64,000 bases of DNA. Source: Aquabacterium sp. A7-Y (GTDB taxonomy: Bacteria > Pseudomonadota > Gammaproteobacteria > Burkholderiales > Burkholderiaceae_C). The notes below the pieces were generated by a model. The model saw only the letters and a program-made list of their open reading frames with translations. It was not told the DNA's origin and did not search any database. Below, piece by piece: positions 1-8,659 of this stretch. The position numbers and the translations under genes are program-made. The stretch spans positions 62,001 through 126,000 of the forward strand of contig NZ_JAPFBW010000009.1 in NCBI RefSeq assembly GCF_026153205.1, written 5' to 3'. The first letter of the stretch is position 1, and each line of letters begins with the position of its first letter.

Positions 1-1410
1 GGTCCCGCCGCCCTGGCTGCTGTTGACGACCAGCGAGCCTTCCTTGAGCGCCACCCGGGTCAGCCCGCCGGGCACCATCTGCACGCTCTGGCTGCTCAGC
101 ACGAAGGGGCGCAGGTCGATGTGGCGCGGCGCGATGCCGCTTTCCACATACGTGGGGCAACTGGAGAGCGCGAGGGTCGGCTGGGCAATGTAGCGCGACG
201 GATCGGCCACCAGCCGGGCGCGGAAGTCCTCGATCTCCTGGCGCGTGGCGGCCGGGCCGACCAGCATGCCGTAGCCGCCCGCGCCGTGCACCTCCTTGAC
301 CACCAGCTCGCTCAGGTGGTCCAGCACATAGGCGAGGTCCTGCGGCTCCCGACAGAGGTAGGTGGGCACGTTGTTGAGCACCGGCTGCTCGCCGAGGTAG
401 AACTCGATCATCTTCGGCACATAGGGATAGATGGACTTGTCGTCCGCAATGCCGGTGCCGATCGCGTTGGACAGGGTCACGTTGCCGGCCCGGTAGACAC
501 TCAGCAGCCCCGCGCAGCCGAGCGAGGAGTCGGGCCGGAAGGCCAGCGGGTCGAGGAAGTCGTCGTCGACCCGGCGGTAGATCACGTCCACCCGCTTCGG
601 TCCCTGCGTGGTGCGCATGTAGATGAAGTTGTCCTTGACGAACAGGTCCTGGCCCTCGACCAGCTCGACCCCCATCTGCTGCGCCAGAAAGGCGTGTTCG
701 AAATAGGCCGAGTTGTACATGCCGGGCGTCAAGACCACCACCGTGGGCTCGTTGACGCCGGCCGGCGCGACCGCCCTCAGGCTGTCGAGCAGCAGGTCGG
801 GGTAGTGGTCGACCGGGGCGATGCGGTGCTCGCTGAACAGCTCGGGGAACAGCCGCATCGTCATCTTGCGGTTCTCCAGCATGTAGCTGACGCCGCTGGG
901 CACGCGCAGGTTGTCCTCCAGCACGTAATACGTGCCACTGCCGTCGGTGTTGCCGGCGCGCACGATGTCGATGCCGGCAATGTGCGCGTAGACCTTGCAG
1001 GGCACGTCCACGCCCAGCATCTCGGGGCGGAACTGCGCATTGCCGAACACCTGGTCGGGCGGGATCAGCCCGGCCTTGATGATCTCCTGGTCGTGGTAGA
1101 TGTCGTGGATGAAGCGGTTCAGTGCCGTCACGCGCTGGGTCAGGCCGCGCTCCATCTCGCGCCATTCCTGGGCCGGGATGATGCGGGGAATCAGGTCGAA
1201 GGGGATCAGCCGTTCGGTGCCGGAGCCGTCCTCGTCCTTGGCACCGTAGACCGCGAAGGTGATGCCGACGCGGCGGAAGATCATCTCGGCTTCCTCGCGC
1301 CGCGACCGCATGGTGTCGTCGCTCTGGCGCGCCAGCCAGCGGTCATAGGTGCGGTAATGGTCGCGCACGGCACCGTCGCCGGCATGCATCTCGTTGAAGC
1401 TGGGTCTCAT
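1..1410 (-). CDS. Circularly permuted type 2 ATP-grasp protein (3' end outside window)
   Basis: An open frame reads on the minus strand from ATG at 1410 off the left edge, giving 470 visible codons without a stop. The start MRPSFNEMHAGDGAVRDHY and later stretches such as GTYYVLEDNLRVPSG, EPTVVVLTPGMYNSAYFEHA and VKEVHGAGGYGMLVGP are characteristic of the DUF404/DUF407 circularly permuted ATP-grasp family. These proteins are predicted carboxylate-amine ligases and usually sit with an alpha-E domain protein and a transglutaminase-like protein. Those partners would lie beyond the edge, so the operon cannot be checked. A GGAGAG ribosome site sits 7 bases before the ATG. The family assignment is firm from sequence; the substrate is unknown. 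Confidence 0.9.
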   Translation of the reverse strand, partial: MRPSFNEMHAGDGAVRDHYRTYDRWLARQSDDTMRSRREEAEMIFRRVGITFAVYGAKDEDGSGTERLIPFDLIPRIIPAQEWREMERGLTQRVTALNRFIHDIYHDQEIIKAGLIPPDQVFGNAQFRPEMLGVDVPCKVYAHIAGIDIVRAGNTDGSGTYYVLEDNLRVPSGVSYMLENRKMTMRLFPELFSEHRIAPVDHYPDLLLDSLRAVAPAGVNEPTVVVLTPGMYNSAYFEHAFLAQQMGVELVEGQDLFVKDNFIYMRTTQGPKRVDVIYRRVDDDFLDPLAFRPDSSLGCAGLLSVYRAGNVTLSNAIGTGIADDKSIYPYVPKMIEFYLGEQPVLNNVPTYLCREPQDLAYVLDHLSELVVKEVHGAGGYGMLVGPAATRQEIEDFRARLVADPSRYIAQPTLALSSCPTYVESGIAPRHIDLRPFVLSSQSVQMVPGGLTRVALKEGSLVVNSSQGGGT

Positions 1411-1497
1411 CGTTTCACTCTCCGGACGGCCGTCATGCAAGAAGCAGGCCTTGCACCCGGGGGCCGACAAGGGCAGCGGGCCGGCCCGCGCCCTGCT

Positions 1498-3927
1498 TCA
1501 TTCCACATCGCCACTGCTGCCCCGATGGTGCCAGTAACGGCGCCGGCGGTCACGCTCGCACTGGCCGCGGCCCTCGGCCCAGCGGTAGGCGCCGCACTGG
1601 GCGCTGGTGATGCGCTCGATGCCGCGCACCTGGTAGCGCGCCAGCACCGCCGCAGCCGGGTGGCCGAAACGATTGCGGTAGCCGGCCTGGAACACCGCCG
1701 TGCGGGGCTGCACGGCGTCGAGAAAGGCGGCCGTGCTGGACGTCTTGCTGCCATGGTGGGGCGCCAGCAGCAGATCGGCCCGCAGGGCCTCGCGCTGCCA
1801 GGCCACCAGCAAGGTCTCCTGGCCGCGCTCGATGTCACCGGTCAGCAAGGCGCTGTACCCGGCGCCGCTGATCTTCAGCACGCAGGACACCTGGTTGGGC
1901 TGCAGCGGCGGCGCCCGATCGCCGGGCTGCGGGTGCAGCATCTCAAAGCGCACGCCGTCCCACTCCCAGTGCTGCCCGGCCTGGCAATCGACATGACGCG
2001 CCGCCTGCTCGCGCATCGGGTGATCCGGCTCGAGCGAGCTCCACAGCTCCATGCCCGGGTAGGCCCGGAGCAGGGCCGGCAGGCCGCCGGCATGATCGTT
2101 GTCGCGGTGCGAGAGCACCAGCCGATCAGGCGCCCGCTCGCCGAGCGCCTGCAGCAGCGGCAGCAACACCCGTTCGCCGGCGTCGGCCTCGCCGCCATAG
2201 TGCGGACCCGCGTCGTACAGCAGGGTGCGGTGGGCGGTGCGCACGATCACCGCGCCGCCCTGCCCCACGTCCGGCACGATGAGGTCGAAGCTGCCGGGCG
2301 CGGGCCGGGGAATGCCGGGCATCAGCAGCGGCAGCAGCAGCGGCAGGCCCAGCAGCCTGAGCCGCTGCGGCAGCGGCAGCACCAGCACCAAGGCGCCGAC
2401 CAGCCCTGCCACCGCGGCCCAGGCGGGCGCCGCCGCCACCGCCCACACCGCCTGCGGCCAGCCCGCCAGCGCCTCCAGGAAGCCGAACAAGCGGTGCAGC
2501 GACCAGGCGGCCGCGCCCCAGAGCGGCGCGCACAGCACGGCCAGCATCGCGAGCGGGGTCACCACCAGGGTCAGGACCGGGATCGCCACCAGATTGGCCA
2601 GCAGGCCGACCACCGACAGCTGCTGGAAAAACAAGAGGCTCAGCGGCGCCAGCCCAAGGGTCGCCAGGACCTGCGTGCGCAGTCCCCCGGAAGCCAGGGA
2701 CCACAGCCCGCGCGCCAGGCGCCGCACCGACCAGCGCCCCGGCGCCCAGGCCCGGCCGGGCATGCCGCGCCGCTCGGACGCCATCAGCAAGGCGACCGCC
2801 GAGAAGGACAACCAGAAGCCTGGCTGCAGCAAGGCCCAGGGATCGAACAACGCGACCACCGCGGCCGCCCACAGCAGCACCAGCGGCCAGGGCCAGCGCC
2901 GCCCCGAGGCGGCCACCAGCTGCACCACGGCGAGCATCCAGACCGTGCGCTGCGCCGGCACGCCCCAGCCCGAGAACAAGGCATACGCCGCCGCCAGCAG
3001 CAGACCGCTCCAGCGTGCCGCGTGGGGCGCCGGCAGCCACAGCATCAGCTGCCCGCCCCAGCGCCAGGCGCGCTGCACCGCGGCCGAGGCGAGCCAGGCG
3101 AACATCGTCACGTGCAGGCCGCTGATCGCCATCAGGTGGGCCACGCCGGTGCTGCGGAAGACCTGCCAGTCCTCGCGCGCGATGGCCGCCTGGTCGCCCA
3201 CCACCAGGGCTGCGAGCACGCCCGCTGCACGCGGCTCGTCGACCTCGGCCTCGATGCGGTCGCGCACCCGCTGCCGGGCCCGCTGCAGCGGCAGCGCTGC
3301 CGCCGCATCGAGCAGCTCGGGCGCGGGCCGCGCCTCGCGCACATGGCCGGTCGCACCGACACCCTGCTCGAACAGCCACAGCTCGTGGTCGAAACCCTCG
3401 GGATTGAAGCTGCCGTGCGGCTGCTTGAGCCGCACCGTCAGGCGCCAGCGCTGACCGGCCTTGAGCGGGGGCTGCGCCTCGGACGGCACCGGCTCGCGGG
3501 TGCCGTCGGCGAAGCGGCTTGCATACCAGGACAGCAGCAGCGTGCGGGGCAGCGCGACCGGGCGAGCGGCCAGTTCGGCCTGCTCCACCTCGAAGCGAAA
3601 GCGCTGGCCGGCGGAAAGGCGCTGCGGCAGGCCGGCGATCAGGCCGGTCACGCTCAGGTCCTGCCCTTCGAGCTGTGGCGGCAGCCGATCCGCCAGGCGC
3701 AGCACCGCGTGGGCACCGGTGAGGCCGAAGCCAACCACGATGGCGGCGGTCGCGGCCAGCGCGACGCTGCGCCGGCCGGCGGCGGCAGCGGCCAGTGCGC
3801 CCGCCGCCAGGCCCGCATAAACCGCGAGCGGCCACAGGGCGCGCTGCTGCAGTTGCAGCACGGCACCGAGCAGCCCGGCCAGCGGCAGCAGCCAGACAAA
3901 CAGCGTGGACCCCGCTTGCGCGCGCAC
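1498..3927 (-). CDS. comEC: DNA internalization/competence protein ComEC/Rec2
   Basis: This 809-residue inner-membrane protein forms the channel that brings single-stranded DNA into the cytoplasm during natural transformation. Hydrophobic N-terminal segments (DUF4131 region) are followed by the polytopic competence domain; MAISGLHVTMFAWLAS is the conserved ISGLH motif. The C-terminal third is a metallo-beta-lactamase-fold domain with VGQGGAVIVRT, the metal-site motif LSHRDNDHAGG and LLTGDIERGQE. Length is normal for the proteobacterial family. The start is GTG with a GAGGGG-type ribosome site directly upstream; ATG alternatives would lie inside the membrane domain. It is divergent from the RidA gene and reads toward the ATP-grasp gene, 87 bases away. 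Confidence 0.95.
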   Translation of the reverse strand: MRAQAGSTLFVWLLPLAGLLGAVLQLQQRALWPLAVYAGLAAGALAAAAAGRRSVALAATAAIVVGFGLTGAHAVLRLADRLPPQLEGQDLSVTGLIAGLPQRLSAGQRFRFEVEQAELAARPVALPRTLLLSWYASRFADGTREPVPSEAQPPLKAGQRWRLTVRLKQPHGSFNPEGFDHELWLFEQGVGATGHVREARPAPELLDAAAALPLQRARQRVRDRIEAEVDEPRAAGVLAALVVGDQAAIAREDWQVFRSTGVAHLMAISGLHVTMFAWLASAAVQRAWRWGGQLMLWLPAPHAARWSGLLLAAAYALFSGWGVPAQRTVWMLAVVQLVAASGRRWPWPLVLLWAAAVVALFDPWALLQPGFWLSFSAVALLMASERRGMPGRAWAPGRWSVRRLARGLWSLASGGLRTQVLATLGLAPLSLLFFQQLSVVGLLANLVAIPVLTLVVTPLAMLAVLCAPLWGAAAWSLHRLFGFLEALAGWPQAVWAVAAAPAWAAVAGLVGALVLVLPLPQRLRLLGLPLLLPLLMPGIPRPAPGSFDLIVPDVGQGGAVIVRTAHRTLLYDAGPHYGGEADAGERVLLPLLQALGERAPDRLVLSHRDNDHAGGLPALLRAYPGMELWSSLEPDHPMREQAARHVDCQAGQHWEWDGVRFEMLHPQPGDRAPPLQPNQVSCVLKISGAGYSALLTGDIERGQETLLVAWQREALRADLLLAPHHGSKTSSTAAFLDAVQPRTAVFQAGYRNRFGHPAAAVLARYQVRGIERITSAQCGAYRWAEGRGQCERDRRRRYWHHRGSSGDVE

Positions 3928-3992
3928 CCCACCCCTCCCCTCGTGTGCCGCAAGTGTAGGATTGCCGCTCTGCCAACCAGGAGCACGACCCC

Positions 3993-4448
3993 ATGTCCGT
4001 CTATGACCGCCTCAAGACCCTTCAGATCGAACTGCCACCGGTGGCGGTGCCGGCCGCCGCCTACGTGCCCTACCTGCGCACCGGCTCGCTGGTGTTCCTC
4101 TCCGGGCACATCGCGAAGAAGGACGGCAAGCCCTGGGTCGGCCAGCTCGGCAAGGACATGGCCACCGAGCAGGGCAAGGCCGCGGCACGCGCCGTCGCCA
4201 TCGACCTGCTGGGCACCCTGCACGCCGCGGTGGGCGACCTCAACAAGGTCAAGCGCATCGTCAAGCTGATGAGCCTGGTCAACAGCACGCCGGACTACAT
4301 CGAGCAGCACCTGGTGACCAACGGCGCCTCCGACTTGATCGGCGAGGTCTTCGGCGATCGGGGGGCCCACGCACGCAGCGCCTTCGGCGTGGCCCAGATC
4401 CCGCTGGGTGCCTGCGTCGAGATTGAACTTATCGCGGAAGTCGAATAA
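3993..4448 (+). CDS. RidA/YjgF family protein
   Basis: A 151-residue protein of the Rid family, whose founding member RidA hydrolyses reactive enamine/imine intermediates from PLP enzymes in the cytosol. The motifs LVFLSGHIAKKDG, VNSTPDYIEQHLVTNGAS and the C-terminal FGVAQIPLGACVEIELIAEVE match the longer 150-residue Rid subgroup; the Arg of the active-site strand appears in the GAHARSAFGVAQIP stretch. The ATG follows AGGAG at about 9 bases. It is divergent from comEC and co-directional with dsbB, 35 bases downstream. Whether this subgroup has true deaminase activity is not settled by sequence. Confidence 0.9.
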   Translation: MSVYDRLKTLQIELPPVAVPAAAYVPYLRTGSLVFLSGHIAKKDGKPWVGQLGKDMATEQGKAAARAVAIDLLGTLHAAVGDLNKVKRIVKLMSLVNSTPDYIEQHLVTNGASDLIGEVFGDRGAHARSAFGVAQIPLGACVEIELIAEVE

Positions 4449-4483
4449 CCAAGGTCTTCTTCAACGACGCCCCGGAGCCCGCC

Positions 4484-4966
4484 TTGCGTCTGACGTCTTC
4501 CTCCGCCCTGCTGGGCTTGAGCTGCCTCGCCAGCCTGGCCGCCGTCGGCGCGGCCCTCGTGTCGCAATACGCCTTCGGCATGTCGCCCTGCCCCTGGTGC
4601 ATCCTGCAGCGCCTGATCTTCCTGGTCATCGCCTTGCTCGCCGGGCTGGCCTGGGCGATCCGGGCGCCGGGAGTACGCCGGCTGCTCGCCGGCCTCGCGG
4701 TGCTGGCGGCGGGCTGCGGCATCGCCGCGGCGGTCTACCAGCACACGGTGGCAGCGCAGTCCTTCTCGTGCAACCTGACGCTGGCCGACAAGATCATCGG
4801 CGCGCTGCACCTGGAGCAGGCCCTGCCTTTCGTGTTCCGCATCAAGGCCTCCTGCGCCGACGCGGCCGTGAGCCTGCTGGGCCTGCCCTACGAGTACTGG
4901 AGCCTGGGGCTCTATGCGCTGCTGCTGCTGGCCACCCTGATGGTGCTGCGCAAGCCGCGCGGCTGA
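4484..4966 (+). CDS. dsbB: Disulfide bond formation protein B (DsbB)
   Basis: This 160-residue inner-membrane quinone reductase reoxidises periplasmic DsbA. Four hydrophobic segments are visible. The first cysteine pair is CPWC at residues 36-39, and the second periplasmic loop carries C96 and C124, the pair that exchanges disulfide with DsbA. The start is TTG, preceded by CGGAG; no in-frame ATG lies before the first membrane segment, so the TTG is preferred. DsbA is not in the window. A strong hairpin overlapping the stop codon separates it from the convergent LysR gene. Confidence 0.92.
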   Translation: MRLTSSSALLGLSCLASLAAVGAALVSQYAFGMSPCPWCILQRLIFLVIALLAGLAWAIRAPGVRRLLAGLAVLAAGCGIAAAVYQHTVAAQSFSCNLTLADKIIGALHLEQALPFVFRIKASCADAAVSLLGLPYEYWSLGLYALLLLATLMVLRKPRG

Positions 4967-4986
4967 GGCGCTGCGGCGCCTCAGCC
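4961..4986. terminator. Hairpin terminator between dsbB and the LysR gene
   Basis: A perfect 11-base stem (GGCTGAGGCGC at 4961-4971, GCGCCTCAGCC at 4976-4986) with a 4-base loop sits between convergent genes and overlaps the dsbB stop. Only a short TT follows, so it may act in both directions but is not a textbook U-tailed terminator. Confidence 0.65.
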
Positions 4987-5005
4987 TTGCCCTGGCCTGC
5001 GCGCC

Positions 5006-5965
5006 TCATCCCGCCCGCATGTGGGCGGTCGCGCTCATCAGCCGCTCCATGAACAGCCGCACCTTGGGCTGCAGCGAGCGGCCCGAGGCGTGCAGCGCGA
5101 AAACCTCCTTCTCGCGTATCGTCCACTGCGGCAGCAACTGCACCAGCCGGCCTTCGGCGACAGCCGCCTCGGCCACATAGGACGGCAGCAAACCCACCCC
5201 CAGCGAGTCCTCGGTGCCCCGCAGGATCGCCATGCTGTTGTTGGTGCGCAGCTTGCCCCGCAACAGCAGTTCGCCGGCTTCGCCGGCGCGGCTGATCGGC
5301 ACCCGCACGGTGGTGCCCTGGCCCCGGAATATCAGGCATTCGTGCTGCTCCAGGTCGGCCGGCGTCATCGGCCAGCCCTGCCGGCCCAGGTAGGCCGGTG
5401 TGGCGCACAGCACCCAATGCATCTTCGCGATGCTGCGTGCGACGTATTCCTCGGGCGGCGCGTCAAGGATGGCGATGTGGACGTCGGCGGCGTCATATTT
5501 GAGATCACCTGCCTGTTCGTTCAGGTGCAGGTCCACTTTCAATTCCGGATGGTCCCGCATGATCGCGTCGACCACCGGATAGACATAGAGCGAACCGAAA
5601 GTCACCGGCGCCACGACCCGCAGCAGACCGCGGGGCGTTAATTGAAACGCGGCTGCCGCATTCGTGCCCGCAGCCGTTATTTCTAACAGTTTGACGCAAG
5701 ATTCATAAAACGCTTGGCCGGCTTCTGTTAGGCGCACGCTGCGCGTGGTTCTGAACAGCAGCTTCACCCCGAGATTCGCCTCGAGGAACTGAATCTCCTT
5801 GCTGACTGCCGCCTTGGACAGGCTCAGCCGCTCGGCGGCGCGCGTGAAACTTCCGTATTCGGCGACACGGGCGAATATCACCATCAGCAGAGCCATGCGC
5901 GCGGGATTCGTCTCTCTATTGTCTCCGCCGGGAAACAGTGCGTTTCGCTCGCCTGAGTTGATCAT
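5006..5965 (-). CDS. LysR-family transcriptional regulator
   Basis: A 319-residue LysR regulator. The winged helix-turn-helix begins at about residue 23 ([20 protein letters not shown]) with the recognition part [19 protein letters not shown], followed by a standard substrate-binding domain. The ATG at 5965 is preceded by GGGGAGAGG, which favours it over the internal ATG at residue 23, so the protein has an unusual N-terminal extension of about 22 residues. It is divergent from the LeuCD-type dehydratase genes across a 261-base gap that holds a perfect palindrome. That layout is typical of LysR regulators controlling the neighbouring operon and themselves. The inducer is unknown. Confidence 0.92.
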   Translation of the reverse strand: MINSGERNALFPGGDNRETNPARMALLMVIFARVAEYGSFTRAAERLSLSKAAVSKEIQFLEANLGVKLLFRTTRSVRLTEAGQAFYESCVKLLEITAAGTNAAAAFQLTPRGLLRVVAPVTFGSLYVYPVVDAIMRDHPELKVDLHLNEQAGDLKYDAADVHIAILDAPPEEYVARSIAKMHWVLCATPAYLGRQGWPMTPADLEQHECLIFRGQGTTVRVPISRAGEAGELLLRGKLRTNNSMAILRGTEDSLGVGLLPSYVAEAAVAEGRLVQLLPQWTIREKEVFALHASGRSLQPKVRLFMERLMSATAHMRAG

Positions 5966-6034
5966 GATCGACCTCTCCCCTTACAGTGAATTCCAGCAAG
6001 ATCTACAGCACTCGCTGAAGCAGATACAAGTTTA

Positions 6035-6048
6035 CTTCACTAGTGAAG
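6035..6048. promoter_or_regulatory. Perfect palindrome, likely LysR operator
   Basis: CTTCACTAGTGAAG is a perfect 14-base palindrome roughly midway between the divergent LysR gene and the dehydratase operon. It has the T-rich/A-rich dyad form expected of LysR recognition sites. The assignment is from position and symmetry only. Confidence 0.55.
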
Positions 6049-6226
6049 CTTTCAGTCTGCCTCGCTTCGCACCATCGGAGTGCCTTGCGCACGTGAACCG
6101 GGAGGAACCGGGCGATTACTTGAAAAACGGATGCACCGATATCGATTCGGTGCGCCTTGTGACGCCTTTTCTCCGTGACCCGGGCGTATTCGCTTTATGT
6201 GGACACGCCTTTATCAAGAAAAGACG

Positions 6227-7525
6227 ATGAAACAGACCCTGACGCAGAAAATCCTGGCCAAGGCCAGCGGCTCGACCGCCGTCGAAACCGGCGATGTGGT
6301 GTGGGCGAAAGTCGACATCCTGATGTCCCACGATCCGTGCTCGCCGGGGGTCATCGGCATCTTCAAGCGCGAGTTCGGCGAGGAGGCCCGGGTCTTCGAC
6401 CGCGAGCGTTTCATCATGATCCCGGACCACTTCGTCTTCTCGGCCGACCCGCTCGCCAACGCCAACGTGCGCACCATGCGCAAGTTCGCCGCCGAGCAGC
6501 AGATCCGCTACTTCTACGACGTCGGCTCGCCCGCCTACAAGGGCGTGTGCCACGTCGCCCTGGCCGAGGGCGGCCACAACCGGCCCGGCGAGGTGCTGCT
6601 CGGCACCGACTCGCACACCGTCACCTCGGGCGCCTTCGGCACCTTCGCCATCGGCGTGGGCAACACCGACGCGGCCTTCGCCCTGGGCGCCGGCCAGGTG
6701 CCGCTGAAGGTGCCCGCGACGATCCGCGTGGACCTGGTCGGCGAGATGCCGCGCCACCTGCTCGCCAAGGACCTGATCCTCGCCGTGATCGGCCAGCTCG
6801 GCCTCGACGGCGCGACCTACCAGGCACTGGAGTTCGGCGGCGAGGTGATCGATGCCCTGTCGGTCGAGGAGCGCATGACCATCTGCAACATGGTGGTCGA
6901 GTGCGGCGGCAAGAACGGCATCATGGTGCCCAATCAGGCGACCCTGGAGTATGTGCACGCCCGCAGCGACCTGCCCTTCGAGGTGCTGCGGCCTGACACC
7001 GGCGCCGAGTACTCGCGCCACCTCACGATCGACGTCAGCCGCATGGACTCGGTGGTCGCCAAGCCCCACTCGCCGGACAACATCGCCGACGCCGGCAGCC
7101 TGCTCGACACCGTGCTCGACCGCGCCTACATCGGCTCCTGCACCGGCGGCAAGCTGGAGGACTTCGTGGCCGCTGCACGCGTGCTGCGCGGCAACAAGGT
7201 GCGCATCCCCACCTTCGCGGTCCCAGCCACCCGCGAGGTGCTGGACGGCATGATCCGCACCCGCATCGACGGGCCCTCGGTGTTCGAGATCTTCCAGGAT
7301 GCGGGCGTCGCGGTCTCGACCTCGCCCGGCTGCGCCGCGTGCTGCGGCGGCCCGGTGGACACCTTCGGCCGGGTCGACCAGCCGCAGCGTGTCATCTCGA
7401 CCACCAACCGCAACTTCGTCGGCCGCATGGGCCACAAGAGCGCGCAGATCTACCTGGCCTCGCCCTACACCGTCGCCGCCAGTGCCCTCAAGGGCTCGGT
7501 GGTCAGCGCGCGGGACTATTTCTGA
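6227..7525 (+). CDS. LeuC-type dehydratase large subunit (3-isopropylmalate dehydratase/homoaconitase family)
   Basis: A 432-residue aconitase-superfamily large subunit that interconverts hydroxy-acid isomers by dehydration and rehydration using a 4Fe-4S cluster. Cluster ligands are visible as C305 in YIGSCTGGK and C369 and C372 in SPGCAACCGGP. GTDSHTVTSGAFGTFAIGVG is the family signature. At 432 residues it matches the shorter homoaconitase/archaeal-type IPM isomerase or dimethylmalate dehydratase branch rather than the ~470-residue biosynthetic LeuC. The chosen ATG gives an N-terminus (MKQTLTQKILAKASG) that matches the family; an upstream in-frame ATG at 6197 would add ten unrelated residues. 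It is followed by its small subunit. The substrate cannot be fixed from sequence. Confidence 0.88.
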   Translation: MKQTLTQKILAKASGSTAVETGDVVWAKVDILMSHDPCSPGVIGIFKREFGEEARVFDRERFIMIPDHFVFSADPLANANVRTMRKFAAEQQIRYFYDVGSPAYKGVCHVALAEGGHNRPGEVLLGTDSHTVTSGAFGTFAIGVGNTDAAFALGAGQVPLKVPATIRVDLVGEMPRHLLAKDLILAVIGQLGLDGATYQALEFGGEVIDALSVEERMTICNMVVECGGKNGIMVPNQATLEYVHARSDLPFEVLRPDTGAEYSRHLTIDVSRMDSVVAKPHSPDNIADAGSLLDTVLDRAYIGSCTGGKLEDFVAAARVLRGNKVRIPTFAVPATREVLDGMIRTRIDGPSVFEIFQDAGVAVSTSPGCAACCGGPVDTFGRVDQPQRVISTTNRNFVGRMGHKSAQIYLASPYTVAASALKGSVVSARDYF

Positions 7526-7554
7526 ACGGTGCCAACCAGCAGGAGCACAGCCCC

Positions 7555-8118
7555 ATGAGCAGCAACAGAAAGATCATCGCCGGCCGGGCTTATGTCCTCG
7601 GCGACCACATCGACACCGACCAGATCCTGACGGCCGAGTACCTGAAAATCAATCCGTCCACCGAGGAAGGCTTCCGCGAGCTTGGCCGGCTCGCGATGTG
7701 CGGTCTGCCCGAGGGCCTGCCGGCCTTCGTCGACCCGGCCACCGGCACCTCGCCTTACCAGATCGTGGTCGCAGGCGAGAACTTCGGCTGCGGCTCCTCA
7801 CGCGAGCATGCCGTCATCGCGCTCGGTGCGGCGGGCGTCCAGGCGGTCGTCGCGCAGAGCTATGCCCGCATCTTCTTCCGCAACTGCGTCTCGACAGGCC
7901 AGCTGCTGCCGGTCAGCTCCAAGGTGCGCCTGAGCGACCGCATCCGCACCGGCGACCTGGTCGAGATCGACGTCGAGGAACGCCGCATCCTCTGCGCGTC
8001 GCGGGACATCCAGGTCGCGACCGAGCCGATCGGCGAGCTGGCGCACATCGTCGAGGCGGGCGGCCTGTTCGCCTACGGACGGGCCCACGGCAAGATCCCC
8101 GCCCGCGCGGCGGCCTGA
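7555..8118 (+). CDS. LeuD-type dehydratase small subunit
   Basis: A 187-residue swivel-domain partner of the preceding large subunit. GRAYVLGDHIDTDQILTAEYL near the N-terminus and the GENFGCGSSREHAVIAL signature identify the family; the loop after TAEYL (KIN) lies where substrate specificity is set in this family. The ATG follows AGGAG and comes 29 bases after the large-subunit stop, so the two are cotranscribed. It is shorter than biosynthetic LeuD (about 210 residues), consistent with a specialised rather than leucine-biosynthetic enzyme. Confidence 0.88.
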   Translation: MSSNRKIIAGRAYVLGDHIDTDQILTAEYLKINPSTEEGFRELGRLAMCGLPEGLPAFVDPATGTSPYQIVVAGENFGCGSSREHAVIALGAAGVQAVVAQSYARIFFRNCVSTGQLLPVSSKVRLSDRIRTGDLVEIDVEERRILCASRDIQVATEPIGELAHIVEAGGLFAYGRAHGKIPARAAA

Positions 8119-8127
8119 GGAGGAACC

Positions 8128-8622
8128 ATGAGCAGCCTCGAACTTGCGCTACCGGAGCTACGGCCTTCGCAGTGGCTCTCGCTGCAACACGAATACGACC
8201 GCTTCGACGGCAGGGGCGGCAACACCTCACCGCAGCTGCAGTGGCAGGGCCTGCCCGAGGGCACCCGCAGCCTGGCGCTGACCCTGTTCGATCCCGACGC
8301 ACCGACCGGCAGCGGCTTCTGGCACTGGGTGGCCTTCGACCTGCCGCCGACGCTGGACGGGCTGCCGGTCGCCGCAGGCTCGCCCTCGGTCGCGACGCTG
8401 GAGAGCGGTGGCCTGCAGGCCCGCAACGACTTCGGCCACCACGGTTACGGCGGCCCCTGCCCGCCGGTGGGCGCGCAGCCGCACCGCTACCAGTTCACGC
8501 TGCACGCGCTCGACACCGAACGGCTGGGCGTGGACGCCGAGACGCCCAACGCCATCGTGCGCTACCTGGTCCACAGCCGTTCCCTGGCCAGCGCCCAGGT
8601 GATCGCCCTCTACGGGCGCTGA
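8128..8622 (+). CDS. YbhB/YbcL family (PEBP-like) protein
   Basis: A 164-residue protein of the bacterial phosphatidylethanolamine-binding/Raf-kinase-inhibitor-like family. DGRGGNTSPQLQWQGLPEGT, the FDPDAPTGSGFWHWVAFDLP core and YGGPCPPVG are the conserved ligand-site segments. No signal peptide is evident. The ATG lies 9 bases after the dehydratase small-subunit stop with GAGGAA between, so it is very probably in the same operon. Biochemical roles of bacterial members are mostly undefined, so no reaction is assigned. Confidence 0.9.
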   Translation: MSSLELALPELRPSQWLSLQHEYDRFDGRGGNTSPQLQWQGLPEGTRSLALTLFDPDAPTGSGFWHWVAFDLPPTLDGLPVAAGSPSVATLESGGLQARNDFGHHGYGGPCPPVGAQPHRYQFTLHALDTERLGVDAETPNAIVRYLVHSRSLASAQVIALYGR

Positions 8623-8659
8623 GCCGGGCCGCCGCATCGCTACGCCGTCTCCGACCTGC

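Noticed and set aside
121-4269. Long open frame on the plus strand, over 1,300 codons, antisense to the ATP-grasp and comEC genes
   Set aside because: Its product is low-complexity (Arg, Gln, His, Ala) without motifs, while both minus-strand genes have clear family signatures. High GC makes stop codons rare on the opposite strand.
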